NCBI RefSeq assembly: GCF_013141695.1
Contig: NZ_WHNY01000005.1
Coordinates: 1-64,000, forward strand
DNA from: Paenibacillus plantarum
GTDB taxonomy: Bacteria > Bacillota > Bacilli > Paenibacillales > NBRC-103111
DNA length: 64,000 nucleotides
Direction: 5' to 3'
Program-made: the position numbers and the translations under genes
In this document: in pieces, positions 9,854-18,003 of the stretch
How positions within the stretch are numbered: position 1 is the first letter of the stretch
Layout of the letters: each line of letters begins with the position of its first letter
Notes under the pieces: generated by a model
The model's database searches: none
What the model was told of the DNA's origin: nothing
Seen by the model: only the letters and a program-made list of their open reading frames with translations

Positions 9854-11638
9854 ATGTTTCAAACAATTAAAAGACTATGGCCAGCCAAATTGCAAAATCG
9901 CATTTTCCTAAGCTTCCTAGTAGTGATTTTCTTTCCTTTCTCCATTCTACAAATTCATAATTACAATCAAATAGAAACGATTATTGGAGCGAAAATTAGT
10001 GAACAGAACGTTACTCAGCTAAGCCAAATGAAATTCCAACTTGAAGAGGTACGTCGAACCGCCTTGAATTCGGTCTTACAGCTGGAGCGAGACACCAGCA
10101 TTCGGGAATTGATGTCCCGAGCTCATAACGTACCGGGAGCAGAATCATCTCGCATTGTCGAGGAAAAACTGGATGCAATGAAAAGTACATTTTTACCGAA
10201 TAGTGTATTTATTCAATATACATTTGTCCAAGAGAACGGTGATGCATACACATCTTTGCCGCATGCCGAGAACAATGAAGGCCCACTACATGCTCAATTG
10301 GCTGACGAGCTAACTGCTAAACTACCAATCGGAAGTCAACTGTTGAAGTGGGAGTTTGAACAAGTGCGCAACGGTCTGCAGTCGGAGCCCGAGACCAAAA
10401 AGGTTTTATCCTTATACTCGCTTTCAAATGCTACTGGAGGAGAATGGCTGCGCGCGCGAGCGAGCATCGATATCGATGGGTGGTTGCGAAATTCGGCAAA
10501 CAGTATTCAGATCAAGCAAAACTATTATGTATTGGATCAGCAGGGCGCCATTATTTCTCAATCGAACCCGGGGTTCGTCATGAATCCACTTATTACATCA
10601 AAAATTCTCAATCAGGCGAAATTGTCGCCGAATGCTTATATCATAGATAAGTCTGGAACATTCGTTTTTAATGCTATTTACATTCCTTCCATTTCAAGTT
10701 ATGTTGTCAGTCAGTTTCCACTGGATTTCTACTTTGGCGATATTCAAGCACTCAAGCAACGGGTGTTCGGCACCTACCTGCTGTTTATTGCGTTTTTCAT
10801 AGGCATCTCCTTCTTGACGCTATCCACCTTGACTCGTCCGCTTCGGCTCTTGGAGGCTAGGATGAAGGAAGCTGCGGAGAAAAGGATGAATATCAAGCTG
10901 TCCGAGGAACCGCATAGGGGTGAAATTTTGTCATTTGTTCGCGCGTTTAATGGGATGGTCGACGATGTCACAAGCTTGATTGGGCAACTCAAATTAGAAG
11001 AGAGACAGAAGGAATCGATTCGGTTTCAAATGCTTTTGAACCAGATGAACCCGCATTTTTTACTCAACACGATCAACACGATTAAATGGAATGCCAGCAA
11101 TTTCGGTGATGAAACGACAGCGGAAATGTGCAAAGCGCTTGCCAAACTGCTGGAAAGCAGCCTGAACACAGATAAGGATCTGGTTTTTCTGCATGATGAA
11201 TTGAATTTATTGCGTTCCTATGTCTATATTCAAACGTTTCGGTACGACCACCGTTTTGAGGTACAATATGAAGTCCAGGCTGGTCTGGACTATGCGCTAG
11301 TACCGAAGCTAAGTCTACAGCCGCTTGTCGAGAATGCCATCCAGCATGGGCTTGTATACCGTAAGCAGGGGGGCATTATAAAGGTCAAAGTGGCATGCGA
11401 GGATCGCTTTCTTATTATTGATGTTCAAGATAATGGTGTGGGTATGCAGAAACAGCAAGCGGATGTACACCGAGTTCGTAAAGGAATCGGTCTAAGCAAC
11501 CTGAAAGAGCGTTTATCTCTCCTCTACAAGCAGGACGGCAGTTTGCAACTGATTCCGCAAGAGGAAGGGATGCATGTTCAAATCACTGTACCTTTGTTGT
11601 TGTCTAATCCCTATCAACTTGAAGAAACTGATGTTTGA
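9854..11638 (+). CDS. Sensor histidine kinase, YesM family
   Basis: This 594-residue kinase has one TM near the N-terminus, an extracellular sensor domain of about 270 residues, and a second TM near residues 300-320. A HAMP segment follows (about 325-380). The His-kinase domain has the H-box QMNPHFLLNTINTIKW (about 395-410), the N-box PLVENAIQHG (about 490), DNGVGM and GIGLSNLKERL. It should sense an extracellular sugar and phosphorylate the regulator encoded 21 bp downstream. ATG 9854 is chosen because AAGGGGAAAG precedes it; an upstream ATG at 9821 lacks a comparable site. Pairs of this kind usually control the neighbouring Lpl transporter. Confidence 0.92.
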   Translation: MFQTIKRLWPAKLQNRIFLSFLVVIFFPFSILQIHNYNQIETIIGAKISEQNVTQLSQMKFQLEEVRRTALNSVLQLERDTSIRELMSRAHNVPGAESSRIVEEKLDAMKSTFLPNSVFIQYTFVQENGDAYTSLPHAENNEGPLHAQLADELTAKLPIGSQLLKWEFEQVRNGLQSEPETKKVLSLYSLSNATGGEWLRARASIDIDGWLRNSANSIQIKQNYYVLDQQGAIISQSNPGFVMNPLITSKILNQAKLSPNAYIIDKSGTFVFNAIYIPSISSYVVSQFPLDFYFGDIQALKQRVFGTYLLFIAFFIGISFLTLSTLTRPLRLLEARMKEAAEKRMNIKLSEEPHRGEILSFVRAFNGMVDDVTSLIGQLKLEERQKESIRFQMLLNQMNPHFLLNTINTIKWNASNFGDETTAEMCKALAKLLESSLNTDKDLVFLHDELNLLRSYVYIQTFRYDHRFEVQYEVQAGLDYALVPKLSLQPLVENAIQHGLVYRKQGGIIKVKVACEDRFLIIDVQDNGVGMQKQQADVHRVRKGIGLSNLKERLSLLYKQDGSLQLIPQEEGMHVQITVPLLLSNPYQLEETDV

Positions 11639-11659
11639 TAAAGAAAAGGGGGACAAGCG

Positions 11660-13123
11660 ATGTGGAACCTACTGCTTCTGGAGGATGAACCATTCGTACG
11701 CCGGTCTATTCGGCAAGCCATCAATTGGGAGTCATTAGGGTTCAGGGTAGTGGCAGAAGCTGAGGATGGAAACGAGGCTTGGGAATTCATGCAAGCCCAC
11801 CATGTGGATGTGGTGTTGTCCGACATTATGATGCCTATCATGAACGGAATTGAGTTAATTCGAACGGCCAAACAAGCTGGTCATGAGGCAGAGTTCATCA
11901 TGCTTACCTGTGTGAATGAATTTGAATATGCGAGACTTGCGCTCCAGTATGGAGCTGTTGGCTATCTGCTCAAAGCCTCTATGGATATGGAAGAGTTGAA
12001 AGGGCTCCTGCTAAAAATAAAACATAGTTTAATCAAGAAGCGCGATCAACGAACGAAAGCGCCTATGTTTAACTTATATCATAACATTTGGAGATCTCTA
12101 CATGGCTTAGAGGAGATGGAGCAAAAGGAGGATGAAGAAGAATTACTTCGACTTCCCACCTATGTTCGCCTATTTGTTGGTTCTGCCAATAATGCCTCAT
12201 TAGTGAATGATCGGATTATGAACCTATTCGACATGAACTGCCGTGACAAATTACTCGTACATCCTTTTATCAATTGGGGAATTACGACTGTATTAGTCTG
12301 GTCGGATGAACGCTATATTCCTATAACACCAGTACTTACGGAAGTATGTTCTACGACATGGTTGACATCTGATGAGTTGAAAGCGGGATGGGAGTCATTG
12401 CTTCAAGGCATCGGACGTATCTGGTACGATCTGGATCCCTCCATCCCAACAATGAGGGAGTTGCAGCTTGAGAACTTGGCTTGGAAAAAGGAGTCTCTCA
12501 TTCTGTCGCAATTCGAAGCTGCACAGTGGGTGGAATGCGAGAAATCTTTGCAATCGCTATGGGATTACTTCAAAGAGCGGCAACTGGCTGTGGTGATGGT
12601 CAAGGAAGCTGCTGACCGTCTGGACAGGGCGTTTGCCAGGTTATCGAATCAATTTCCTGCAGGGAAGGCGGTTTGGGCGGCAGTCGAAAGTCATAGGCAA
12701 GCATTGGAACAGATCGTAGATCGGGTTCACCATTATTCTAATCATCGGATGAAGGAAACCCTTACGGATCATCCTGAGATAAATAAAATCATTGCATATG
12801 TGAACAGACACTATGATAAGGAGCTTACGCTCAAAGGGATGGCTAAATACGTAAATATGGGCGAGCAGTATTTGAGTGGTTTGTTTAAGAAGAAGACCGG
12901 CGAGCAGTTTATCCAATATGTACAACGTATTCGAATCGAGCGGGCTTGCTATTGTTTGGCGGAGACGGAATTGCGCGTAGCGGAAATATGTGAGCAAGTA
13001 GGTTTTGTTCATATGAATTATTTCCTTAAGCAGTTTAAGAAGTGGACAGGGCTTACCCCGTCAGAATTCCGTGAAAGTAAAAAGGCAGAGCGGAAGAAAC
13101 CGTTAGACACGGAGGATGCATAA
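11660..13123 (+). CDS. Response regulator with AraC-type DNA-binding domain, YesN family
   Basis: This 487-residue protein has an N-terminal receiver domain with phospho-acceptor Asp at about 55 (VLSDIMMP) and a conserved Lys in GYLLKAS. A long central linker follows. The C-terminal double helix-turn-helix of the AraC family spans about 375-480 (LTLKGMAKYVNMGEQYLSGL, then VAEICEQVGFVHMNYFLKQF). It is partner to the kinase just upstream; GGGGGAC precedes the ATG. AraC domains commonly bind direct repeats spaced by whole helical turns. It is therefore the most likely protein to bind the three 22-bp-spaced operators in this locus (inference). Confidence 0.93.
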   Translation: MWNLLLLEDEPFVRRSIRQAINWESLGFRVVAEAEDGNEAWEFMQAHHVDVVLSDIMMPIMNGIELIRTAKQAGHEAEFIMLTCVNEFEYARLALQYGAVGYLLKASMDMEELKGLLLKIKHSLIKKRDQRTKAPMFNLYHNIWRSLHGLEEMEQKEDEEELLRLPTYVRLFVGSANNASLVNDRIMNLFDMNCRDKLLVHPFINWGITTVLVWSDERYIPITPVLTEVCSTTWLTSDELKAGWESLLQGIGRIWYDLDPSIPTMRELQLENLAWKKESLILSQFEAAQWVECEKSLQSLWDYFKERQLAVVMVKEAADRLDRAFARLSNQFPAGKAVWAAVESHRQALEQIVDRVHHYSNHRMKETLTDHPEINKIIAYVNRHYDKELTLKGMAKYVNMGEQYLSGLFKKKTGEQFIQYVQRIRIERACYCLAETELRVAEICEQVGFVHMNYFLKQFKKWTGLTPSEFRESKKAERKKPLDTEDA

Positions 13124-13133
13124 AAAAGAAATC

Positions 13134-13182
13134 AAGGCTGTCTTGAGCCCCGACATGTCGGTTAGCTTGAGCAGCCTTTTTG
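13134..13182 (+). terminator. Terminator after yesN-like gene
   Basis: AAGGCTG...CAGCCTT forms the outer stem, CCGACATGTCGG an inner hairpin, followed by TTTTTGCG. Confidence 0.7.
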
Positions 13183-13222
13183 CGTTCTCAAGTCGCTTTA
13201 ACACAGCAGGGTATAATAAGTG

Positions 13223-13287
13223 AGTAACTTTGTTACTGTTGATAGTTAAATCTGTTACTTATATCGTAAGCGCTTTCTAAATATGAT
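13223..13287 (+). promoter_or_regulatory. Operator-promoter copy C
   Basis: AGTAACTTTGTTACT (13223-13237) is followed by GTTAAATCTGTTACTTA beginning at 13245, the same 22-bp phasing as copies A and B. TATGAT at 13282-13287 sits 37 bp after the second repeat starts. The repeats are more symmetric than in A and B, while sequence after the -10 is not conserved. A roughly 190-nt leader separates it from the beta-helix gene. Confidence 0.7.
13265..13278 (+). promoter_or_regulatory. CcpA cre-like site 1
   Basis: CGTAAGCGCTTTCT resembles the catabolite-responsive element consensus except at both end bases. It lies between operator copy C and the -10, where bound CcpA would block transcription. Confidence 0.45.
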
Positions 13288-13330
13288 TAGTGTGTAAAAA
13301 CAGTTCCTTTCTCCGATATGAGCAGATAAT

Positions 13331-13344
13331 TGAAAGCGTCGACA
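13331..13344 (+). promoter_or_regulatory. CcpA cre-like site 2
   Basis: TGAAAGCGTCGACA fits the cre consensus with one deviation. It lies in the leader about 45 bp after the -10, a typical roadblock position. Confidence 0.5.
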
Positions 13345-13474
13345 AATTTTTGTGTGGAGAGTTAAAGGGGGAGGCGGAAGGAGTTGGGGATAAGAGTTCC
13401 GATTGAAATTTCTTCAATAATAACTTGATGCAGGAATGGAATCACTTAGTAAATAAACGAAGGAGATGTATGTT

Positions 13475-15805
13475 ATGGGTAAGTTTAAGAAAATCGTATT
13501 TCAATGTTTGATGTTTACATGTTTATTTTTTTCTCTCGCTGCGGTTAGTTTCGCTGCCGAGATCATTATTGATAATGGGGACCCTGGTTACACAGAAATA
13601 GGCACTTGGAACAACAGTAGTGTAACAGGATATAACGGTAGTTCAACAAGATATTCCAATGTAAGCAATAGCAAGGCTCAATGGAGCCCCACTATTTTAG
13701 AAGCTGGAGACTATAAAGTATTTATTTATAAGGTTACTAATAGCACAGGGGACAATGACGTTGATATTAATGTCGTCTATGATGGTGGAACCATTTCAAC
13801 CGAACAAGATTGGACTACAGGTTCTTCTGGTTGGGTGAGTTTAGGTACGTACCCATTTGCTGCCGGAACGTCAGGCTATGTACAAATCACGAAAGAATCG
13901 ACTTCTTATACCCGTGCAGATGCCGTTAAATTTGTATATGTACCCGTAGTGAATTATGCGCCTGTGGGTACTTACTATGTTGATTCCATTAATGGAAATG
14001 ATGCAAATAGCGGAACAAGTGAAAGTTCGGCATGGAAAACGCTAGATAAAGTGAATGTGTACACCTATCAACCAAGTACAACAATCCTGCTTAAATCAGG
14101 AAGCTACTGGACAGGGCAGCTTAAGCCATTGGGATCCGGAAGTGCTGGTAATCCGATTATTATTAATAAGTATGGAACCGGCAATAAACCTATTGTAGAT
14201 GGGAATGGCATAACCAATGCGGGTGCGGTACAACTATATAACCAACAATATTGGGAAATTAACAATTTGGAAGTTATGAATGACGCACCAGCAGCTGCTA
14301 CAAGATTCGGGATCTATATACAACTTGAAGATTATGGAACCGCGAATCATATTTATGTTAAAGATTGCTATGTGCATAATGTGAAAGGCGACAATTCTAA
14401 TCCACATAAGGGCGTTGGTATCTTTTACTTTGTGACAAGTGCAGATTCCTCGAAGTTCAATGATATCCAGATAGAGAATAATACCGTCAAGTCGGTCGAC
14501 CGATCCGGAATTATACTTAGGAACCCAAATGAAACGTACAGTACAGGTGTAGTAATCAGAAACAATTTTGTTGAAGATATCGGTGGAGATGGGATCGTAG
14601 CCAAAACGAGTAAGGCGCCGTTGGTCGAATACAATATTGCAAAGGACACCTCTGCTAGGGCTAACAATGCTAACGCTGCAATATGGACTTGGTATACGGA
14701 CGATGCGGTTGTTCAATACAATGAAGCTTATAACACAGTGCGTCTTCCGAATAACTTGGATGCAAATGGTTTTGACAGCGATTTCAATAACAATCGGAGT
14801 ATCTTCCAATACAACTATAGTCATGATAATGGTGGCGGATTTATCTTGGTTATCGATCCCGGGGCTAGTTCTTATAATGATACTACAATCGTCAGATACA
14901 ATATCAGTCAAAATGACAAAGAAAAAGTAATTAATTTATTGGGAGATATTACGAATGCCCAATTTTACAATAACACCTTCTATTTGGACAGTGCTTCGAC
15001 TGCCAAAATGATTGAAGTTAGAAACTTCTACGGCATTCCCAAATCAACAAGTTTTTATAATAACATCTTCTATAATTTGGGAAGTGGTGGATTCGATCTC
15101 CGAAAAATAGAAACCTCCGTATTTGATACGAATATTTTTTATGGCATGGCTGCGCCTTCTCCAACAGCGGACGCGGACATTGCCGTTATTAATGCGATTA
15201 CAGCTGATCCGAAGCTGGTTAACCCAGGTTCTGGTGGAACGAATATTAATTTTAGTGATCCAAACAGACTTAGTGGTTATAAGCTGCAAGCCACTTCGCC
15301 AGCTATTAACACGGGCTTGATCATTGCGAACAATGGAGGCAAAGATTTCTGGGGAACTCCGTTGTACACGGGACAACCTGATATAGGCGCTTATGAATCC
15401 AACATCGCATCAGACATTATTATTGATAATGGCGATGCGAACTATTCGGAAAGCGGAAGCAACTGGCTGAACAGTTCTCTAACCGGCTACAAAGGTACAG
15501 GAACAAGGTACAACTGGCAGGATTCAGGCGCATATGCAAAATGGACGCCTACGATCCCGCAGGCTGGAGACTACAGAGTCTATATCTATAAAGTTGTATA
15601 TCCAACCAGTGACACGAATGCCAAGATTGATGTTGTCTATAATGGCGGAACTTCCACACAGTATGTCAACTATACGTTGGGCACATCCGGATGGGTTGAT
15701 CTAGGCGTATTCAACTTCAATGCTGGTTCTAGCGGTTATGTCAAAAATACGAGATCAAATAATTCAGCCCGCGAAGATGCCGTGAAATTTGTAAGACAAT
15801 ACTAG
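13475..15805 (+). CDS. Secreted right-handed beta-helix protein flanked by two golvesin-like domains
   Basis: This 776-residue protein starts with a signal peptide (about 1-28, ending SFAAE). A golvesin/Xly-type domain follows (about 30-150), then a polysaccharide-lyase-like segment (YYVDSINGNDANSG) opening a long parallel beta-helix with Asn-rich turns (about 165-640). A second golvesin-like domain follows (about 648-776). The two end domains are clearly duplicated (IIIDNGDPGYTE versus IIIDNGDANYSE). ATG 13475 is used because AAGGAG is 9 nt upstream, whereas an ATG at 13466 abuts it. Such helices are typical of extracellular polysaccharide lyases and hydrolases, so it may depolymerise the substrate outside the cell. 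No catalytic residues could be assigned. Confidence 0.82.
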   Translation: MGKFKKIVFQCLMFTCLFFSLAAVSFAAEIIIDNGDPGYTEIGTWNNSSVTGYNGSSTRYSNVSNSKAQWSPTILEAGDYKVFIYKVTNSTGDNDVDINVVYDGGTISTEQDWTTGSSGWVSLGTYPFAAGTSGYVQITKESTSYTRADAVKFVYVPVVNYAPVGTYYVDSINGNDANSGTSESSAWKTLDKVNVYTYQPSTTILLKSGSYWTGQLKPLGSGSAGNPIIINKYGTGNKPIVDGNGITNAGAVQLYNQQYWEINNLEVMNDAPAAATRFGIYIQLEDYGTANHIYVKDCYVHNVKGDNSNPHKGVGIFYFVTSADSSKFNDIQIENNTVKSVDRSGIILRNPNETYSTGVVIRNNFVEDIGGDGIVAKTSKAPLVEYNIAKDTSARANNANAAIWTWYTDDAVVQYNEAYNTVRLPNNLDANGFDSDFNNNRSIFQYNYSHDNGGGFILVIDPGASSYNDTTIVRYNISQNDKEKVINLLGDITNAQFYNNTFYLDSASTAKMIEVRNFYGIPKSTSFYNNIFYNLGSGGFDLRKIETSVFDTNIFYGMAAPSPTADADIAVINAITADPKLVNPGSGGTNINFSDPNRLSGYKLQATSPAINTGLIIANNGGKDFWGTPLYTGQPDIGAYESNIASDIIIDNGDANYSESGSNWLNSSLTGYKGTGTRYNWQDSGAYAKWTPTIPQAGDYRVYIYKVVYPTSDTNAKIDVVYNGGTSTQYVNYTLGTSGWVDLGVFNFNAGSSGYVKNTRSNNSAREDAVKFVRQY

Positions 15806-15813
15806 TGGTTAGG

Positions 15814-15845
15814 AGAGGTTGATTAGCAATCAACCTCTTATTTTA
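15814..15845 (+). terminator. Terminator or attenuator between beta-helix gene and foldase gene
   Basis: AGAGGTTGATT pairs with AATCAACCTCT, followed by TATTTTAAT. Only about 35 nt lie between it and the next start codon, so the next gene may depend on read-through. Confidence 0.75.
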
Positions 15846-15879
15846 ATCTACCTAGAAGGATCATAGGAGAGTGATCACT

Positions 15880-16917
15880 TTGAACAAGAAACGAATCCTA
15901 CAAGGGTTCATAATTATCGTCGTACTGTTATGCTGCACGGCTTTTTTCTACAGTAAACCAATCAAAGATGACCAAATCGTTGCAACCGTTAATGGCGAAC
16001 CGATTCGAGTTTCCGAATTTATGCTCATTATGAACAACAACTATGTGGCTAAAACATATAACTATTTTACAAATAAGTATGGTGTTAAAGATTATCAAGA
16101 CTTTTGGTCTACTAGGTATGGCAATGAAAAACCAATCGACTACGCCAAAAGTTTGACACTAAAGGAATGGATACGAATAAAATCAGAGCAAATCTTGATG
16201 AAACAATATGGCGTGGTCAGTGATATGACCTATGAATCCTTTCTGAATGAGCTGGAAAAAGAAAATAACAGGCGAAAGACGGCTGTCGAGAATAAGCAGG
16301 TCATCTACGGGCCAGTCGAATATAGCGAGTATCAATATTTTTCTCACATTTTTACTAATGATGTTATAGAGCTTAAGAAAATACTTGGCAAAGAGAAGTT
16401 TAAGATGACAGAAAATGAGTTGAAAGATGCCTATGAGCAGTTAAAAGAAAAATATTTTAGGGAGTCATATGATATAAAAGTAGAGAAGATAAGCATGAAG
16501 AAGAGTGAGCATGCAGACGAGATCATGAGAGAATTGCAAAGAAGTTTAGGGCAGGCTGATTCCTTTGAAAAGCTAAAAAGCAACGATAAAGACATTGTGT
16601 TTGGAACACAAACTTTTAATGAAACCACAGCCAAAACGGATTATGATGTAAATCCACAATTACTCATCGAAGCGCAACAATTAAGTGTTGGTGACATAAG
16701 TGACATTATAGAAGAAAATAATACGTTAACGATAATTAAATGTATGGAGAGTAAAGAGAGAGGGTTTCAAGAGTATGACCAAGTTAAGGAACAAGTAAAT
16801 GACCGAATCTTAGAAGAAAAGTATGAGGATTTGGTTCAACATACAATTAAAAATGCGAAAGTGAAAGTCGTTGATAAGGTTTTTAATCATGGCCTCAAGA
16901 TCCTAGGCGCGCAGTGA
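15880..16917 (+). CDS. Membrane-anchored SurA/PrsA-like foldase (degenerate parvulin type)
   Basis: This 345-residue protein has one N-terminal TM (GFIIIVVLLCCTAFFYS) and a SurA-N-like helical segment beginning VATVNGEPIRVSEFM. A later region (about 195-300) follows the parvulin layout of peptidyl-prolyl isomerases, with QLSVGDISDII where parvulins have the LxxGEIS motif. The TTG at 15880 is preferred (AGGAG 10 nt upstream); GTG 15871 abuts that site. It has no proper lipobox, unlike PrsA. Lying right behind the secreted beta-helix gene, it may help fold that exported protein (inference). Isomerase activity is doubtful because the catalytic core is poorly conserved. Confidence 0.65.
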   Translation: MNKKRILQGFIIIVVLLCCTAFFYSKPIKDDQIVATVNGEPIRVSEFMLIMNNNYVAKTYNYFTNKYGVKDYQDFWSTRYGNEKPIDYAKSLTLKEWIRIKSEQILMKQYGVVSDMTYESFLNELEKENNRRKTAVENKQVIYGPVEYSEYQYFSHIFTNDVIELKKILGKEKFKMTENELKDAYEQLKEKYFRESYDIKVEKISMKKSEHADEIMRELQRSLGQADSFEKLKSNDKDIVFGTQTFNETTAKTDYDVNPQLLIEAQQLSVGDISDIIEENNTLTIIKCMESKERGFQEYDQVKEQVNDRILEEKYEDLVQHTIKNAKVKVVDKVFNHGLKILGAQ

Positions 16918-17005
16918 TTATTCACTTTCCTATTGAACTATAATACGAGCTTGCCCGTCTAAATTCTATACAACATACAGATAGCACTTACAGGAGGAAA
17001 GAGAA

Positions 17006-17818
17006 ATGAGATTCAACAAAGACACAGCAAAAGGCATCGTAGCAGGTACATGTTTTACCTTAGCTTTAATGGCAGGAGTGGGCAGCGTATCCGCTGGGGG
17101 ATTTACCAAAATGTTACAAGTTACATTTAACGATATTAAAATAAATGTGGGAGATAAAAGTCTGAATTTGGTAGATGAATCAGGCGCTGCTATAGAGCCA
17201 TTCAACGTGGATGGGACGACTTATTTTCCAGTTAGAGCCATTTCAGAGGCGTTAGGTAAAAAGGTGGAATGGGACAGCGAAACGAACACGGTATATGTTG
17301 ACAAATCACAAGCACAAAAAAATAACGACATTCACGTGCTGAAACCTGAAATGGTTAAAAACGCAGATCTGGAAAAGGCGATCATGACGACGCTTGAAAT
17401 GGATGATAAGGACGCGAAAGAAACCCAATACTACTACAATCATATTGATTTAAATGGCGATGGGAATGAGGAGGTATTCGTTCAATTGACGGGACCTTAT
17501 ACCAGTGGATCGGGCGGAGATACCGGTTTACTTTTCAAACAGGAAGATCACACTTTCAAATTTCTTCAAAAGTTTACCTTAATCCGTAATCCAATTATCG
17601 TAAGTACGGAACAAGCGAATGGCTGGAATAATCTCATACTTCAAGTGTCTGGCGGTGGTGTTGCCTCCCACTATGTTCAACTGAAACATGATGGTACCCA
17701 ATATCCCAATCCGTCAGATGCTGTTGAAATGGATACAAACGCAAAAATAGAAGGTACAAGCATAATTAACATGGATGATATCGCGTATGAGAATAGAGAA
17801 GGATTGCATTTAAAATAA
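17006..17818 (+). CDS. Secreted protein with copper-amine-oxidase-like N-terminal (stalk) domain
   Basis: This 270-residue protein has a signal peptide (about 1-31, cleavage near SVSAGG). A copper amine oxidase N-terminal-like domain follows (FNDIKINVGDKSLNLVD... TTYFPVRAISEALGKKVEWD, about 45-100). This module is very common on Paenibacillus secreted proteins and does not imply oxidase activity. The C-terminal half contains DLNGDGNEEVFV (about 150), an EF-loop-like calcium-binding motif of the VCBS/FG-GAP kind, then a beta-rich region. AGGAGG precedes the ATG. It stands alone, with a terminator after it. Its role is unknown. Confidence 0.65.
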   Translation: MRFNKDTAKGIVAGTCFTLALMAGVGSVSAGGFTKMLQVTFNDIKINVGDKSLNLVDESGAAIEPFNVDGTTYFPVRAISEALGKKVEWDSETNTVYVDKSQAQKNNDIHVLKPEMVKNADLEKAIMTTLEMDDKDAKETQYYYNHIDLNGDGNEEVFVQLTGPYTSGSGGDTGLLFKQEDHTFKFLQKFTLIRNPIIVSTEQANGWNNLILQVSGGGVASHYVQLKHDGTQYPNPSDAVEMDTNAKIEGTSIINMDDIAYENREGLHLK

Positions 17819-17838
17819 GATAAACGCTCCCCACATGG

Positions 17839-17886
17839 AACAGTCAATTATGGTCAGATACGACCATGATTGAACTGTTTTTTTGT
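17839..17886 (+). terminator. Terminator after 17006 gene
   Basis: AACAGTCAATTATGGTC pairs with GACCATGATTGAACTGTT (one mismatch), followed by a run of T. Confidence 0.9.
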
Positions 17887-17939
17887 CACTCCCGTTTTCT
17901 CAACAAGTGAAACGATTGGTTTCCTTTCTTGTTCATGTA

Positions 17940-17967
17940 TTGACCCATTTGGAGCAAGTGCTACAAT
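17940..17967 (+). promoter_or_regulatory. Sigma-A-type promoter of the FetAB-like operon
   Basis: TTGACC and TACAAT are separated by 16 bp, 36 bp before the ATPase start. No Fur-like box was seen here. Confidence 0.6.
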
Positions 17968-18003
17968 GAGTAAAGATCTCATCGGACCTGAAAGGATACC
18001 ATT

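Noticed and set aside
14234-14911. 225-codon open frame on the minus strand
   Set aside because: It lies entirely inside the beta-helix gene, antisense to its repetitive Asn/Ile-rich region, with no ribosome site or recognisable domain.
17887-18003. Possible riboswitch before the FetAB-like operon
   Set aside because: Only about 36 nt lie between the predicted -10 and the start codon, too short for a known metal riboswitch, and no aptamer-like helices were seen.
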